NCBI GenBank assembly: GCA_963578605.1
Contig: CAUZEA010000090.1
Location: forward strand, 1 to 24,802
From: JAKVCB01 sp963578605
GTDB taxonomy: Bacteria; Planctomycetota; Planctomycetia; Pirellulales; Lacipirellulaceae
Reading direction: 5' to 3'
Length of the DNA: 24,802 nt
This document shows positions 1 to 7,674 of the stretch, in pieces (position 1 is the first letter of the stretch; every line of letters starts with the position of its first letter). The notes below the pieces were generated by a model, which saw only the letters and a list, made by a program, of their open reading frames with translations, was not told the origin of the DNA and ran no database searches. The position numbers and the translations under genes are program-made.

Positions 1-62
1 AAACAGGCCAAGCCCCTCATAATTGGGGTGCGACTCCCGGAAATCCCAGGACAACCTGACCG
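1..62 (+). other. Left edge, possible tail of an upstream gene
   Basis: There are only 62 bases before the amidohydrolase start. One frame is open from base 3 to a TGA at 57-59 and would end in TGQAPHNWGATPGNPRTT, three bases before the next ATG at 63. That spacing would suit translational coupling in an operon. A second frame closes at 20-22. I do not recognise either tail, and the stretch is too short to choose between them. Confidence 0.2.
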
Positions 63-1262
63 ATGCAAAGTCAGCAAATCTATGACCAGGCGAAAGGAAT
101 GCAAGCATGGATCGTCAACATTCGGCGCCAGCTCCATCGTTTTCCCGAGCTGATGTACGAGGAAGTTAAAACCAGCCAATTGGTAAGGGACACGCTCGAT
201 GAGCTACATATTCCCTACCGCGCACCGATTGCCAAGACGGGAGTTCTGGCGACGATTGGCACCGGCAACAAACCCTGCATCGCCTTGCGGGCCGATATGG
301 ACGCCTTGCCGATTCACGAAGAGGCGGATGTCGACTTTCCGAGTGAGGTCGACGGTAAAATGCATGCGTGTGGCCACGATTGCCACACGGCCATGCTGCT
401 GGGGGCCGCAAAGATCCTCAAAGAACGTGAAGCCAAATTGCCCGGTACCGTTCAGCTGCTGTTTCAGCCGGCCGAAGAAGGGGGGGGTGGCGGGAAACAA
501 ATGTGCGATGCGGGAGTTCTCGACGATCCGCCCGTCGAAAAGGCCTTTGGCCTGCACGTGTGGCCGCTACTACCGATCGGATCTATCGGCTCATGTGCCG
601 GCACGATGCTGGCTGCTGCGGGCCAGGTCCAGATTGTGGTGCGAGGCAAAGGAGGACATGCGGCCATGCCGCACTATTGTATCGACCCCATTACAACCGC
701 GTCGAAGATCGTCGTAGAACTGCAGACCATTATTTCCCGCGAATTCGATCCTCTCAATTCGGGTGTGGTCAGCGTGACTTGTTTTCACGCAGGCGAAGCC
801 TGCAACGTCATCCCACCAAGTGTTCAATTGGCCGGTACCATCCGGGCCCTCACTGCAGAACGGTTTGCCACCCTCAAGCAGCGAGTTCAGACGATCACGG
901 AACTGGTCGCTGAAGCCAACCGATGTGAGGCAGAGGTCCAGTTTCCCGGGATTGACTACCCGCCAACCGTCAACCACCCGGAAGTGTGGCAGTCGGTGAG
1001 ATCGATCGCGCGTCCTTTGATTGGAGAAGATCAGGTGCACAACATGTCACCGCTGATGGGAGGCGAAGATTTTGCCTTCTACGCCGAAAAGGTGCCGAGC
1101 TGTTTTGTGGGGCTCGGGGTGCGCAATGAAGACCAAGGAGCCACGTTCAACGTCCATCATCCAAAGTTCAAGGTCGACGAGGACGCTTTGCCACTTGGTT
1201 CGGCACTTCACGTGTGCTTTGCCGTCGAGTCGCTCGCTGAACTGTCGCTGGCAACGTCGTGA
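63..1262 (+). CDS. M20D-family amidohydrolase (hippurate hydrolase / N-acyl-amino-acid deacylase type)
   Basis: This is a cytoplasmic metallo-amidohydrolase of 399 residues, the usual length for peptidase family M20D. Members cleave N-acyl or N-benzoyl groups from amino acids; the substrate cannot be read from sequence. The metal site is complete: RADMDALPIHEE near 77-87, HACGHDCHTAML with Cys103 and His105, QPAEEG with Glu138 and Glu139, GLHVWP with His165, and NVHHP with His365/His366. The lid-domain motif GKGGHAAMPH and the late MGGEDFAFY motif are also present. No signal peptide is seen. The ATG at 63 gives the normal N-terminus (arginine-rich helix, then LHRFPELMYEE). No clear ribosome-binding site precedes it, and a possible upstream stop at 57-59 hints at an operon starting outside the window. 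The family call is firm; the specific substrate is not. Confidence 0.93.
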   Translation: MQSQQIYDQAKGMQAWIVNIRRQLHRFPELMYEEVKTSQLVRDTLDELHIPYRAPIAKTGVLATIGTGNKPCIALRADMDALPIHEEADVDFPSEVDGKMHACGHDCHTAMLLGAAKILKEREAKLPGTVQLLFQPAEEGGGGGKQMCDAGVLDDPPVEKAFGLHVWPLLPIGSIGSCAGTMLAAAGQVQIVVRGKGGHAAMPHYCIDPITTASKIVVELQTIISREFDPLNSGVVSVTCFHAGEACNVIPPSVQLAGTIRALTAERFATLKQRVQTITELVAEANRCEAEVQFPGIDYPPTVNHPEVWQSVRSIARPLIGEDQVHNMSPLMGGEDFAFYAEKVPSCFVGLGVRNEDQGATFNVHHPKFKVDEDALPLGSALHVCFAVESLAELSLATS

Positions 1263-1349
1263 ACGCACCAAGGCAAGTACTTCGTTGGCCCGTTGGGATT
1301 CTGATCTCACTTCCGGTCCAGGTCTTAGCCACGTCAGCCCGTGGTTTTT

Positions 1350-1372
1350 CCCGGGCCGTCAGAACGCCCGGG
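1350..1372. repeat. Inverted repeat between convergent genes
   Basis: The arms CCCGGGC (1350-1356) and GCCCGGG (1366-1372) form a 7-base-pair GC stem with a 9-base loop. It lies between the ends of the amidohydrolase and the converging SnoaL-like gene. A T-run precedes it on the plus strand, so neither direction has a T-tract after the stem. A terminator role is possible but not canonical. Confidence 0.35.
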
Positions 1373-1405
1373 TTGCGATAGGATCGGTACCCGGCGAGGC
1401 GTCGG

Positions 1406-1771
1406 TCACTCAGGCATTCCGGAGGAGTGGTGTTCGGCGATCAACCACCTCTCCCCCTGCCGCGCGTAAACAAAGGTAAACCTGGCTGGTACTGACTCGC
1501 CGTTGGCAAACGAAAACGTGTAGCGGCCCGAATTGATGGCGATATCGCCGAACAGGCGTACGTTCGCTTCGTCGACCTCGCCTGTTGGCTGTTTCTTGAG
1601 AAAACTGACAAAGTAGTCCTTGATCTCCTCGTGACTATGGCGGACGTGATTGGACATGGTCGGCACGAGAATGGCATCGCTTGCATAAAGGACGGCCACG
1701 TTTTCCGGATCTCCTGTTTGCAGCGCGGCGTTCCACTCATCGAATAACGCGATAACATCACCGTCGGTCAT
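1406..1771 (-). CDS. NTF2/SnoaL-like small protein (DUF4440 type)
   Basis: This is a protein of about 121 residues with the layout of the NTF2-like cone fold. An N-terminal helix (DVIALFDEWNAALQTGDPEN) is followed by VAVLYASDAILVPTMSNHVR, a helix around EEIKDYFVSFLK, then beta strands ending in ARFTFVYARQGERWLIAEHH. This matches the DUF4440 / SgcJ-EcaC / CaMKII-association-like group, whose members range from enzymes to binding or immunity proteins, so no reaction can be assigned. I chose the ATG at 1771 because a GGAG lies 7 bases upstream; a TTG one codon earlier is less likely. The gene stands alone and converges on the amidohydrolase. There is no signal peptide. The family-level call is good; the role is unknown. 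Confidence 0.8.
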   Translation of the reverse strand: MTDGDVIALFDEWNAALQTGDPENVAVLYASDAILVPTMSNHVRHSHEEIKDYFVSFLKKQPTGEVDEANVRLFGDIAINSGRYTFSFANGESVPARFTFVYARQGERWLIAEHHSSGMPE

Positions 1772-1814
1772 CAATCAGCTCCATTTGGATCTTGAAATTA
1801 AGATGCGTTTTTCA

Positions 1815-2093
1815 TCAAAGGCCAGAAATGTTTTGGATATGTAAGTCTAGACATTCGGGTGCCGCGGCGGCACGGGTTGGCAACGGGGTACATTGGTCGG
1901 CGCCGATGTTGATGGTTGCCTGCCGCGAGGGCGTGGCCTCGATTTTATCCTTCTCGAGCAGGTGCACAATAGCACGCAAATCGGGGCACGTGAAGCCCGC
2001 AGAGGTTGCGTTCTCGCTTGTTTGGACTGACCGCTTAACTACACAAGCGAGTAGGCTTGTAATGTGGAGTAAATCCAGCCCGTGGCGAACCAT
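1815..2093 (-). CDS. Doubtful small ORF, possible gene remnant
   Basis: This open frame of 92 codons starts with an ATG at 2093 that has no ribosome-binding site. Its C-terminal two thirds (from FTCPDLRAIVHLLEKDKIEA through ATINIGADQCTPLPTRAAA) has a normal amino-acid mix and mostly G/C third positions, unlike the serine- and arginine-rich opposite frame. I recognise no domain. It could be a small gene, the 3' end of a degraded one, or chance. Confidence 0.25.
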   Translation of the reverse strand: MVRHGLDLLHITSLLACVVKRSVQTSENATSAGFTCPDLRAIVHLLEKDKIEATPSRQATINIGADQCTPLPTRAAAAPECLDLHIQNISGL

Positions 2094-2110
2094 TAGTTGC
2101 GATGCGCTAG

Positions 2111-2224
2111 CTTCGCGAAGAGGTGCAAAACGAAGATTATGAAATGCGATCCCTGGCCAACTGGGTCTTGGGACTCATTGGCGACGAGAGCGACAAAATT
2201 CTTCTACGGAGGGCCTATTTGTAG
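2111..2224 (+). pseudogene. Coding-like C-terminal fragment of an unknown gene
   Basis: A 37-codon frame opens directly after a TAG at 2108-2110 and ends at a TAG at 2222-2224. It has strongly protein-like content: LREEVQNEDYEMRSLANWVL, then GLIGDESDKILLRRAYL. An internal ATG at 2144 would give a 26-residue peptide, with no ribosome-binding site. The best reading is the surviving 3' end of a gene whose 5' part was lost. I do not recognise the family. Confidence 0.3.
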
Positions 2225-2319
2225 TCATGCTGGACATTGGCATGGTGTAAAACTAAACTCCTTCGTATATACAAGGAACTTTGTATTTCAAGGAAACCGT
2301 TGAAAAAGTGGCAAGTCCA

Positions 2320-2733
2320 ATGGCGTTTCTGCGACACCTGGCAATCCGCTGTAGCGACATGGAAAAATCACGGGAATTCTACATCAAGTGTATTGGCTGG
2401 AAGTTTGTCGGCTATCGCCCAAATCAGCCGGTTTTGGATCTTTCCGATGGTACCAACAACGTCACTTTGATTCAGCAACCAGCCGATACAGTTCGACCTG
2501 AACAGGAAGAAGGCAACGAGTACGTTCATTTCGGCGTGTTCGTCGAAGATTTGCAAGCATGCTGGGATCGTTGTAAAGCATGGGGCGCGAAGATTTCGAA
2601 AGACAATATCAAGCAGCGCAACGAAGCAAATCAGGAAGAATGCCCTCCTGATTCGTTTAAGGTTTTGGATCCGGATGGAAACATCGTCGACGTAACGGCG
2701 AATCGGGAAGAGTGGTGTGGTACCACCCTCTAG
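2320..2733 (+). CDS. VOC-superfamily (glyoxalase/bleomycin-resistance fold) protein
   Basis: This single-domain protein of 137 residues has the paired beta-alpha-beta-beta-beta modules of the vicinal oxygen chelate fold. The first module reads FLRHLAIRCSDMEKSREFY and ends near VTLIQQP. The second begins EYVHFGVFVEDLQACWDRCK and ends at FKVLDPDGNIVDVTANRE. The usual metal-ligand positions (His in LRHLAI, His in YVHFGV, late Glu/Asp near the last strand) look at least partly kept. VOC proteins include glyoxalases, dioxygenases, epimerases and resistance proteins, so the substrate is open. I prefer the ATG at 2320 because the fold begins there; a TTG at 2281 would add 13 unlikely residues. No strong ribosome-binding site is seen. 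No operon partner is evident. Confidence 0.87.
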   Translation: MAFLRHLAIRCSDMEKSREFYIKCIGWKFVGYRPNQPVLDLSDGTNNVTLIQQPADTVRPEQEEGNEYVHFGVFVEDLQACWDRCKAWGAKISKDNIKQRNEANQEECPPDSFKVLDPDGNIVDVTANREEWCGTTL

Positions 2734-3045
2734 CATCAAGCGAGGTCCCACACCGCGTTGGGAGCCCGTTTTGTGTTCAATAGTGAACAACAAGGGTTTC
2801 GAGTTCACGGGCTTCTGCGGAATCAATCGCTCGTAAATTATCAAGAATCCCAGCCGCCGGCCATTTTGTCGTTGTTGTGGTCGCGGTGCCTGGTTGAGGT
2901 TTGGCTGGCGGGGGCGACCAGCAAAACACCGACTGGTTCGGAATTCGGTTTGACCTCGAACCAGTCGGCGTGTTAGAACCGACGCTGTTCCGAGGCCGGT
3001 TCGGCTTCGTGCCTCAACTCAAACGCGAAATATCGGTTTAAACGC
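2734..3045. other. Gap between the VOC gene and hflK
   Basis: This stretch of about 310 bases has no supported gene. Its main content is the 12-base-pair inverted repeat at 2929-2968. Any promoter for hflK should lie in the last 80 bases, but I see no good -35/-10 pair there and no clear ribosome-binding site before the hflK ATG. Confidence 0.4.
2929..2968. repeat. 12-bp inverted repeat upstream of hflKC
   Basis: CCGACTGGTTCG (2929-2940) pairs perfectly with CGAACCAGTCGG (2957-2968) around a 16-base loop. It sits about 195 bases after the VOC stop and 77 bases before hflK. There is no T-tract, so it could be a factor-independent terminator without a tail, an operator, or mRNA structure in the hflK leader. 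Confidence 0.45.
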
Positions 3046-4149
3046 ATGTCCTCAGACGGAAGTGGCAACTGGCGAGACAGGGGATTCGATCCAGAGAACA
3101 TCCCCTGGGATGAAATCGCCAAGTGGTTTTGGCTGGTTTGGGTTGGGCTGGCAGTCGTCATCGTCGCATCTGTTGGCATGTCCATGGTCTATGACATCGA
3201 AGCGAGCGACGAGGGTGTCGTGCTCAGGTTCGGCAAGAAGTTAGAAACCGTTCAACCGGGCCTGCACTGGAAAATGCCCTGGCCGATCGACACGGTTTAC
3301 AAGGTTCCCGTGCAACGTATCCAGACATTGGAGTTCGGGTTCGCAACCGAGCAACCAGGTCGCATGACGCAGTACGCTCCCGAAAGCAAGGAGGATCTGG
3401 CGGTCTCGGAGATGCTGACCGGCGATCTGAATCTGGGCAACGTCGAATGGATTGTACAGTACCGTGTGAACGACCCGGTACAATATTTGTTCGAGATTGG
3501 AAGTACCGAGAACATCGGCCGGCGGGTGTTGTCCAGCGGTACCCAAACCGAGGTGAACCCGTCGGTACCCGATACGATTCGCGACATTTCCGAATCCGTC
3601 ATGCGAAAACTGGTTGGCGATTCGAGCATTGACTACGTGCTGACAATCGGACGCGACCAGCTTGCCACGGAAGCCCAGGTGCTAATCCAAAAGGAACTGG
3701 ACGGATTCGAGGCCGGCGTCGATATCATTACCGTCAAGTTACAGAGCACTTCACCACCCACCTCGCTGGTTCAGGATGCGTTCCAAGAGGTCAACCGTGC
3801 CCGCCAAAAAAAAGAAACGGTGGTGAACGAAGCACAGGGTGACCGAAACAGCAGGATCCCCGCTGCCCGAGGATCAAAGGAGAAGGCAATTGCGGAGGCA
3901 GAAGGCTATGGGAATCGGGTCGAACTTGTAGCGACGGGAAAAATTAACGCGTTTCTGGCGCAATTGGCTGAATACAACAAGGCGCCGGATGTGACCCGTA
4001 AGCGACTCTATCTGGAGGCGATGGAAGTAATCCTGACGAATGTGGGCAATAAGACAATCATCGATGAGTCCGTACGAGGAGTGTTACCACTGTTAAACCT
4101 TAACCAAGGCACTGCAATTCCTGCGAGCCGGCAAGGAGTTGAACAATGA
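3046..4149 (+). CDS. hflK: HflK-like SPFH/Band 7 membrane protein (FtsH modulator subunit)
   Basis: HflK forms, with HflC, a large membrane ring that encloses and modulates the FtsH protease. This 367-residue protein has a short hydrophilic N-terminus, one membrane helix at about 27-48, then the SPFH domain starting EGVVLRFGK (56-64) and PGLHWKMPWPID (71-82). The late HflK landmark IPAARGSKEKAIAEAEGYG begins near residue 271, followed by a helical segment and a short C-terminal tail. The glycine-rich N-terminal stretch of proteobacterial HflK is absent. The next gene, hflC, starts inside the last codons (ATGA overlap at 4146-4149), which points to translational coupling and equal expression. 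The FtsH link is from family knowledge; no ftsH gene is in the window. Confidence 0.92.
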   Translation: MSSDGSGNWRDRGFDPENIPWDEIAKWFWLVWVGLAVVIVASVGMSMVYDIEASDEGVVLRFGKKLETVQPGLHWKMPWPIDTVYKVPVQRIQTLEFGFATEQPGRMTQYAPESKEDLAVSEMLTGDLNLGNVEWIVQYRVNDPVQYLFEIGSTENIGRRVLSSGTQTEVNPSVPDTIRDISESVMRKLVGDSSIDYVLTIGRDQLATEAQVLIQKELDGFEAGVDIITVKLQSTSPPTSLVQDAFQEVNRARQKKETVVNEAQGDRNSRIPAARGSKEKAIAEAEGYGNRVELVATGKINAFLAQLAEYNKAPDVTRKRLYLEAMEVILTNVGNKTIIDESVRGVLPLLNLNQGTAIPASRQGVEQ

Positions 4150-5102
4150 AGAATAAGATTGCCGCAATTGTCATCGTAGTGGTCGTCCTTGTCGCGGTTG
4201 GTCTATACTCCAGCGCATACGTGGTTGAGGAAGGCCAACAGGTCATCGTTACCCAGTTCGGTAGGCCGGTAGCCGCAGTGGAGAAAGCGGGATTGAATTT
4301 CAAGTTGCCTTTCATCCAGGAGGTACACTTCCTGGAAAAACGGTTGCTTCCTTGGGACGGAGCTCCGGAGAGCATGCAAACAAGGGATAAGAAACGAATC
4401 GACATCGACGTCTGGGCACGCTGGCAGATCATCGATCCGATGACGTTTTACGTAAAAGTGCGGACCGAGCGACGCGGGCAAAAGATTCTTGACGATTTAG
4501 TTGATTCGGCAGTCCGCGATGTTGTTGCCCGCCACAAACTGATCGACGTCGTTCGTAAATCGAACGCCGATCTCATCTATGAAAGTGAAGAACTAGAGCA
4601 CAGGGCGGGCGATATGGTTCAGGGGAGAGGACGTGACGATGTCGAGGAGGAGATTCTCAGCGGCGTCGACTTGACAGAATATGGGATGAAACTGACCAAG
4701 GTCCGGATCAAACGGGTCAACTATGTGGAATCGGTACGCCAGGCGGTGTACGAACGCATGATCTCGGAACGATTGCGGATCGCGCGGCTTTATGATTCGG
4801 AAGCGATAGAAGAACAGAACAAAATTTTTGGCCAGACACAAAAAGAACTCGATCAGATCGAAGGCGAAATGGAGAAGGAATCGGCTCAGATTCGGGGAAC
4901 TGCCGATGCGAGGGTCATCGAATTGACCGCCCAAGCCTATGGCCAGTCACCAGGGTTTTTCGAGTTCCTCCGCAGTCTGGAGGTGTTTAAAGAGGCACTC
5001 CAGGAAGATACCAGGTTGATCTTGTCTACGGAAAGTGACCTGTTTCGATTGCTCACGGAATCAGGCGATCTGCGGCCCGGATCTGTCTCGACGCAGCCAT
5101 AG
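4146..5102 (+). CDS. hflC: HflC-like SPFH/Band 7 membrane protein (FtsH modulator subunit)
   Basis: HflC is the partner of HflK in the FtsH-enclosing membrane complex. This 318-residue protein begins with a membrane anchor (IAAIVIVVVVLVAVGLYSSA, about 5-24), then the SPFH entry VVEEGQQVIVTQFGRPV. HflC landmarks follow: MQTRDKKRIDIDVWARWQI, then MISERLRIARLYDSEA near 205 and RGTADARVIELTAQAYGQSP near 250-269, ending in the FFEFLRSLEVFKEAL helix. The residues around 150-175 are unusually acidic and charged (GRGRDDVEEEI). The start overlaps the hflK stop by four bases. The stop codon TAG at 5100-5102 lies inside the first copy of a 21-base tandem duplication (5093-5134), so the same stop recurs in frame 21 bases later. 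Confidence 0.93.
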   Translation: MKNKIAAIVIVVVVLVAVGLYSSAYVVEEGQQVIVTQFGRPVAAVEKAGLNFKLPFIQEVHFLEKRLLPWDGAPESMQTRDKKRIDIDVWARWQIIDPMTFYVKVRTERRGQKILDDLVDSAVRDVVARHKLIDVVRKSNADLIYESEELEHRAGDMVQGRGRDDVEEEILSGVDLTEYGMKLTKVRIKRVNYVESVRQAVYERMISERLRIARLYDSEAIEEQNKIFGQTQKELDQIEGEMEKESAQIRGTADARVIELTAQAYGQSPGFFEFLRSLEVFKEALQEDTRLILSTESDLFRLLTESGDLRPGSVSTQP

Positions 5103-5134
5103 CCCCAGTACAAGCAGCCATAGCCCCAGTACAA
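5093..5134. repeat. Perfect 21-bp tandem duplication over the hflC stop
   Basis: Two identical adjacent units of 21 bases occupy 5093-5113 and 5114-5134; each begins GCAGCCATAGCCCCAG and contains the TAG stop. Because the unit is seven codons long, the second unit repeats the stop in the hflC frame. Perfect identity suggests a recent slippage event. Confidence 0.9.
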
Positions 5135-5225
5135 GCCGTCTTTGGCGGGAAGTCTCTTCGGCCGGCAGTCCGACTACACGGAAGGCGATCACGGAGCGAC
5201 TCTGCGGGAAAACCAATGCTGGGTG

Positions 5226-5747
5226 TCAGCTGGTGAGATCCAAAATTCCGTTGATGGCAGAATTAATGAACCCACCGATCCATGGTAAGTTGCTGACCTG
5301 CACATCATCGGCCTGGTCAAGCTTCACGGCAATATCTCGAAGCTTGGGTCCGTACTTTTGGAGGTCTTTGGGCAAGGCGTCATCCCAGCCTTCGACAAGC
5401 ATTTGGATTTTCTCCAGTTTTTGTTGATCAAGCCAAATGCCTCGGCAGGCCGTGCACCGATCAATAATAATCCCGGTATCACCTCCGTAGTTCACCGCGT
5501 CGGTTGTCCCATCGCATTTCGGGCACTTTAAATCACGGTCAACCTCTTCTAACACGACGCCTGTGATCGTAGTTGATTCGGCAATCGCTCGTCTTTCGTC
5601 TGGATCGAACTTGACCTCGCGAATACGCACGATTTTTCCAAGCTCAGCTTCGTCGAGCCATTCACCATTGCAGTTGCTGCACGTTTCGATGGAAATACCT
5701 TCATAATTGATTGTCGCCAAGTGAGTTTGGCAGTTCGGACATATCAT
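5226..5747 (-). CDS. Two-zinc-ribbon protein of the zf-TFIIB type
   Basis: This is a small cytoplasmic protein of 173 residues with two tandem TFIIB-type zinc ribbons. The first has ligands Cys3, Cys6, Cys23 and Cys26 (ICPNCQTHL, then CSNCNGEWLDEAELGKI). The second has Cys75, Cys78, Cys98 and Cys101 (KCPKCDG, then CTACRGIWLDQQKLEKI). The C-x-x-C-x-G-x-W-L-D-x-x-E/K-L signature is diagnostic of this family, whose role in bacteria is unknown. A C-terminal tail of about 60 residues follows, including KYGPKLRDIAVKLDQADD and a hydrophobic LPWIGGFINSAINGIL segment that may bind a membrane or partner. The start is ATG 5747, with GGAG eight bases upstream; ATG 5753 lies only two bases from that GGAG. 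The gene converges on hflC with a gap of about 120 bases. Confidence 0.88.
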   Translation of the reverse strand: MICPNCQTHLATINYEGISIETCSNCNGEWLDEAELGKIVRIREVKFDPDERRAIAESTTITGVVLEEVDRDLKCPKCDGTTDAVNYGGDTGIIIDRCTACRGIWLDQQKLEKIQMLVEGWDDALPKDLQKYGPKLRDIAVKLDQADDVQVSNLPWIGGFINSAINGILDLTS

Positions 5748-6092
5748 ACTCATGGCTCCGTAGATGGAATCAGTTCGGTTGCACCTCGATCGGGAGGCCC
5801 GGCCGTCGCCGCCACCTCGGTTTCGAATCACTCGATTGTATCAAAAGCACCCAACTTACGAGAAGCTTCGAATCTTAAGCCGGCGATGCCTCCCTGCGAC
5901 CGTGCCTTGGTGGGCGTTTCATCCTTGTTTGGCCCGGTCACCAAGCGAAAGCCGCAATTTCCCTTAGGCCCAAGGCTATGGACCCGTGAAGAGAAGCTCG
6001 ACTTCACGCGGAAGAACAACGGTGAAAACCTTGCCTAAATCCCCTCGCTGTCGACCTCGCAGACTGTCTCGTCGGTGGAACCGATGGTTTCT
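5748..6092. other. Gap between the zinc-ribbon and MFS genes
   Basis: About 345 bases without an intact gene. The first bases hold the zinc-ribbon gene's ribosome-binding site. A minus-strand frame at 5828-6019 looks like the tail of a lost gene (listed separately). No repeat or convincing promoter pair was found. Confidence 0.4.
5828..6019 (-). pseudogene. Possible C-terminal remnant with a GFRLV motif
   Basis: This short frame contains GPKGNCGFRLVTGPNKDETP followed by a basic tail, ending at a TGA at 5828-5830. The GFRLV motif near the end of a protein resembles the last strand of the formylglycine-generating-enzyme-like (FGE/SUMF1) domain, which is abundant in planctomycetes. Nothing upstream shows the rest of such a domain. 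It is either a leftover 3' end or a chance resemblance. Confidence 0.22.
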
Positions 6093-7379
6093 TTAACCGC
6101 GTTTTTCTTCGGTTTCGCCTTCACAAAGGGATGGCGGTCTGCTTATCGGTGTCGATTTCCGGATCAGCAGGGCAGCGACAACGGCAGCCGCGAGGGCAAG
6201 CAAGTTGACCGAGAGGACTTGCTGGTAGACTGAGAGGGCATGGTCTTTACCAGTTCCCAACAGCAGCGCCGGAAGAACCTGTAGGACAGCTCCCAGGAAA
6301 CATCCCGCAGCGTTGATCAGGCCGATGGTTGTTGCTGAATACCTTTCCGGGACCGCGTCGCAGGCCACACCAAAAATGACAACCGACGTACCGAGCATCA
6401 TTCCGGTAAAGCAAAGATGTATCGCAATCATCGCGTAGGGCCACACCAACGGGATAAATAACAGGCCCAGCACAGCGATCAGCGAACCGACCGCGCCGAT
6501 CAAGAGTAGCGGCTGGCGGTTCTTCGTGCGGTCTGCCAAAAGTCCCGACACGGGTGCCGAAAGAGCCATCCCAACAAAGATCCAGCTGTTCAGATTGACG
6601 GCATCTTTTTCGTTGAAGCCAAAGGCCATTTGCAGACGGATGTCCCACAACCCGCCAAAGCCAAAGAGAACTCCAACCATACCGGCATAAAATACAATAG
6701 CCAGTACAACCTGGCGGGTGCGCAGCAGGATCCTAAGAGCGGTCCATAAATGGACTGTCGTACTCCTATTCTGCATATAGGGAGGCCGGTCCCGGACCAC
6801 GAGCCCGCAAAGCATGCCAATCCCGATGCCGCAAAACGTCAGCAGAATCATCACGTCTCGCCAGGAAAATTGATTGGCGAGTAACGCGCCAAATCCCGAG
6901 TCGCCGCCAACTGCCCCAAGGCCAAAAAAGAAATCAATCAGCCCCATTGCTAACACAAACCGGGCTGGATGAATCCAGCGGCGTCCCAGCAGGCCCGCCG
7001 CCGGGAATCCGAAAGCTGCCAGGCCACCTAAAGCCGATCGAAAGAGCAGGGCGGTGCCAAACGAGTCTGCGTGGGCAAAGCCGTATGCCGTGATTCCACA
7101 CAGCGTGGCCGAACTGGCAAGCAGCAAGCGGGGGCTGAAGCGATCGAGCAATAAACCCGCCGGAAGTTGCATCAGGCTGTAGACGAACAGAAATGAGCCG
7201 GAAACCACGGCCGATTGAACAAGGTTAAGCGACAGCGACTTATCGATGCCCGATTCAAGCGCGCCGTAACCGATCTGGATAGCCAACTGGTAGATTGTAA
7301 ATGTGGTTGCAGCTCCCCAAATACACCAGGCTTGCCACTGAGAGGGAAGTTCGTATTCCAGACCATCGTAGCGCCGCAT
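6093..7379 (-). CDS. Major facilitator superfamily transporter
   Basis: This inner-membrane protein of 428 residues has the hydrophobic pattern of about twelve membrane helices expected for MFS porters, starting with WCIWGAATTFTIYQLAIQIG. The loop after the second helix (GLLLDRFSPRLLLA) and its counterpart in the second half (GLLADRTKNRQPLLL) match MFS motif A and its internal repeat. A cytoplasmic central loop around VVRDRPPYMQNRS separates the two halves. The substrate is not evident; the overall look is of an organic-anion or sugar-acid type symporter, which is inference. The ATG at 7379 has a GGAG about 10 bases upstream. The C-terminus is a short charged tail (GETEEKRG). It is probably transcribed alone, since a strong inverted repeat lies upstream at 7561-7584. 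Confidence 0.88.
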   Translation of the reverse strand: MRRYDGLEYELPSQWQAWCIWGAATTFTIYQLAIQIGYGALESGIDKSLSLNLVQSAVVSGSFLFVYSLMQLPAGLLLDRFSPRLLLASSATLCGITAYGFAHADSFGTALLFRSALGGLAAFGFPAAGLLGRRWIHPARFVLAMGLIDFFFGLGAVGGDSGFGALLANQFSWRDVMILLTFCGIGIGMLCGLVVRDRPPYMQNRSTTVHLWTALRILLRTRQVVLAIVFYAGMVGVLFGFGGLWDIRLQMAFGFNEKDAVNLNSWIFVGMALSAPVSGLLADRTKNRQPLLLIGAVGSLIAVLGLLFIPLVWPYAMIAIHLCFTGMMLGTSVVIFGVACDAVPERYSATTIGLINAAGCFLGAVLQVLPALLLGTGKDHALSVYQQVLSVNLLALAAAVVAALLIRKSTPISRPPSLCEGETEEKRG

Positions 7380-7560
7380 ATCAAAAGTTCTCCAGGTACC
7401 GCCACCAATGTACCCGCTCCCGCCGCAAAAATAAGGTCTTGTCTCACGTCAGAGGTTAAAAATGGCTGCCTGGAAAGAGACAGACTTTTAACGTCAAGCC
7501 CATGATGATTTACGCCAACCTCGCCCACGAGAACCGCTTCAGGACCTCCGCTCGATTCCA

Positions 7561-7584
7561 CCGAGAGGCGTTAACGTCTCTCGG
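7561..7584. repeat. 24-bp near-perfect palindrome, possible terminator or operator
   Basis: CCGAGAG (7561-7567) pairs with CTCTCGG (7578-7584), and the centre CGTTAACG (7569-7576) is itself palindromic, so the whole 24 bases are symmetric apart from one mismatched pair. It lies 91 bases after the stop of the giant secreted-protein gene and 182 bases before the MFS start, both on the minus strand. There is no T-tract. It could terminate the giant mRNA or be an operator for the transporter. Confidence 0.5.
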
Positions 7585-7674
7585 GTCGTTGCGCGGTGGT
7601 TTCACAGTCCGGCAGCGACTTCATCGATGTCCGATGCTGAGGGTGGCTGATCCGGTGCTGAAGATAGCCGCCCG

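Larger units (their letters stand above)
1772..2319. other. Gap of about 550 bases with decayed coding-like stretches
   Basis: No intact gene is evident between the SnoaL-like and VOC genes. Two segments look more coding than random: a minus-strand frame at 1815-2093 and a short plus-strand frame at 2111-2224 (listed separately). A 9-base inverted repeat, CTCGCTTGT at 2013-2021 with ACAAGCGAG at 2043-2051, lies within the first. The whole gap may be the debris of one or two lost genes. Confidence 0.4.

Noticed and set aside
2237..2271. TTGGCA and TATATA as a promoter for the VOC gene
   Set aside because: The spacing is 23 bases, too long for a sigma-70 promoter.
2758..2976. Plus-strand frame of 72 codons after the VOC gene
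   Set aside because: No ribosome-binding site, no domain, and it runs through the inverted repeat at 2929-2968.
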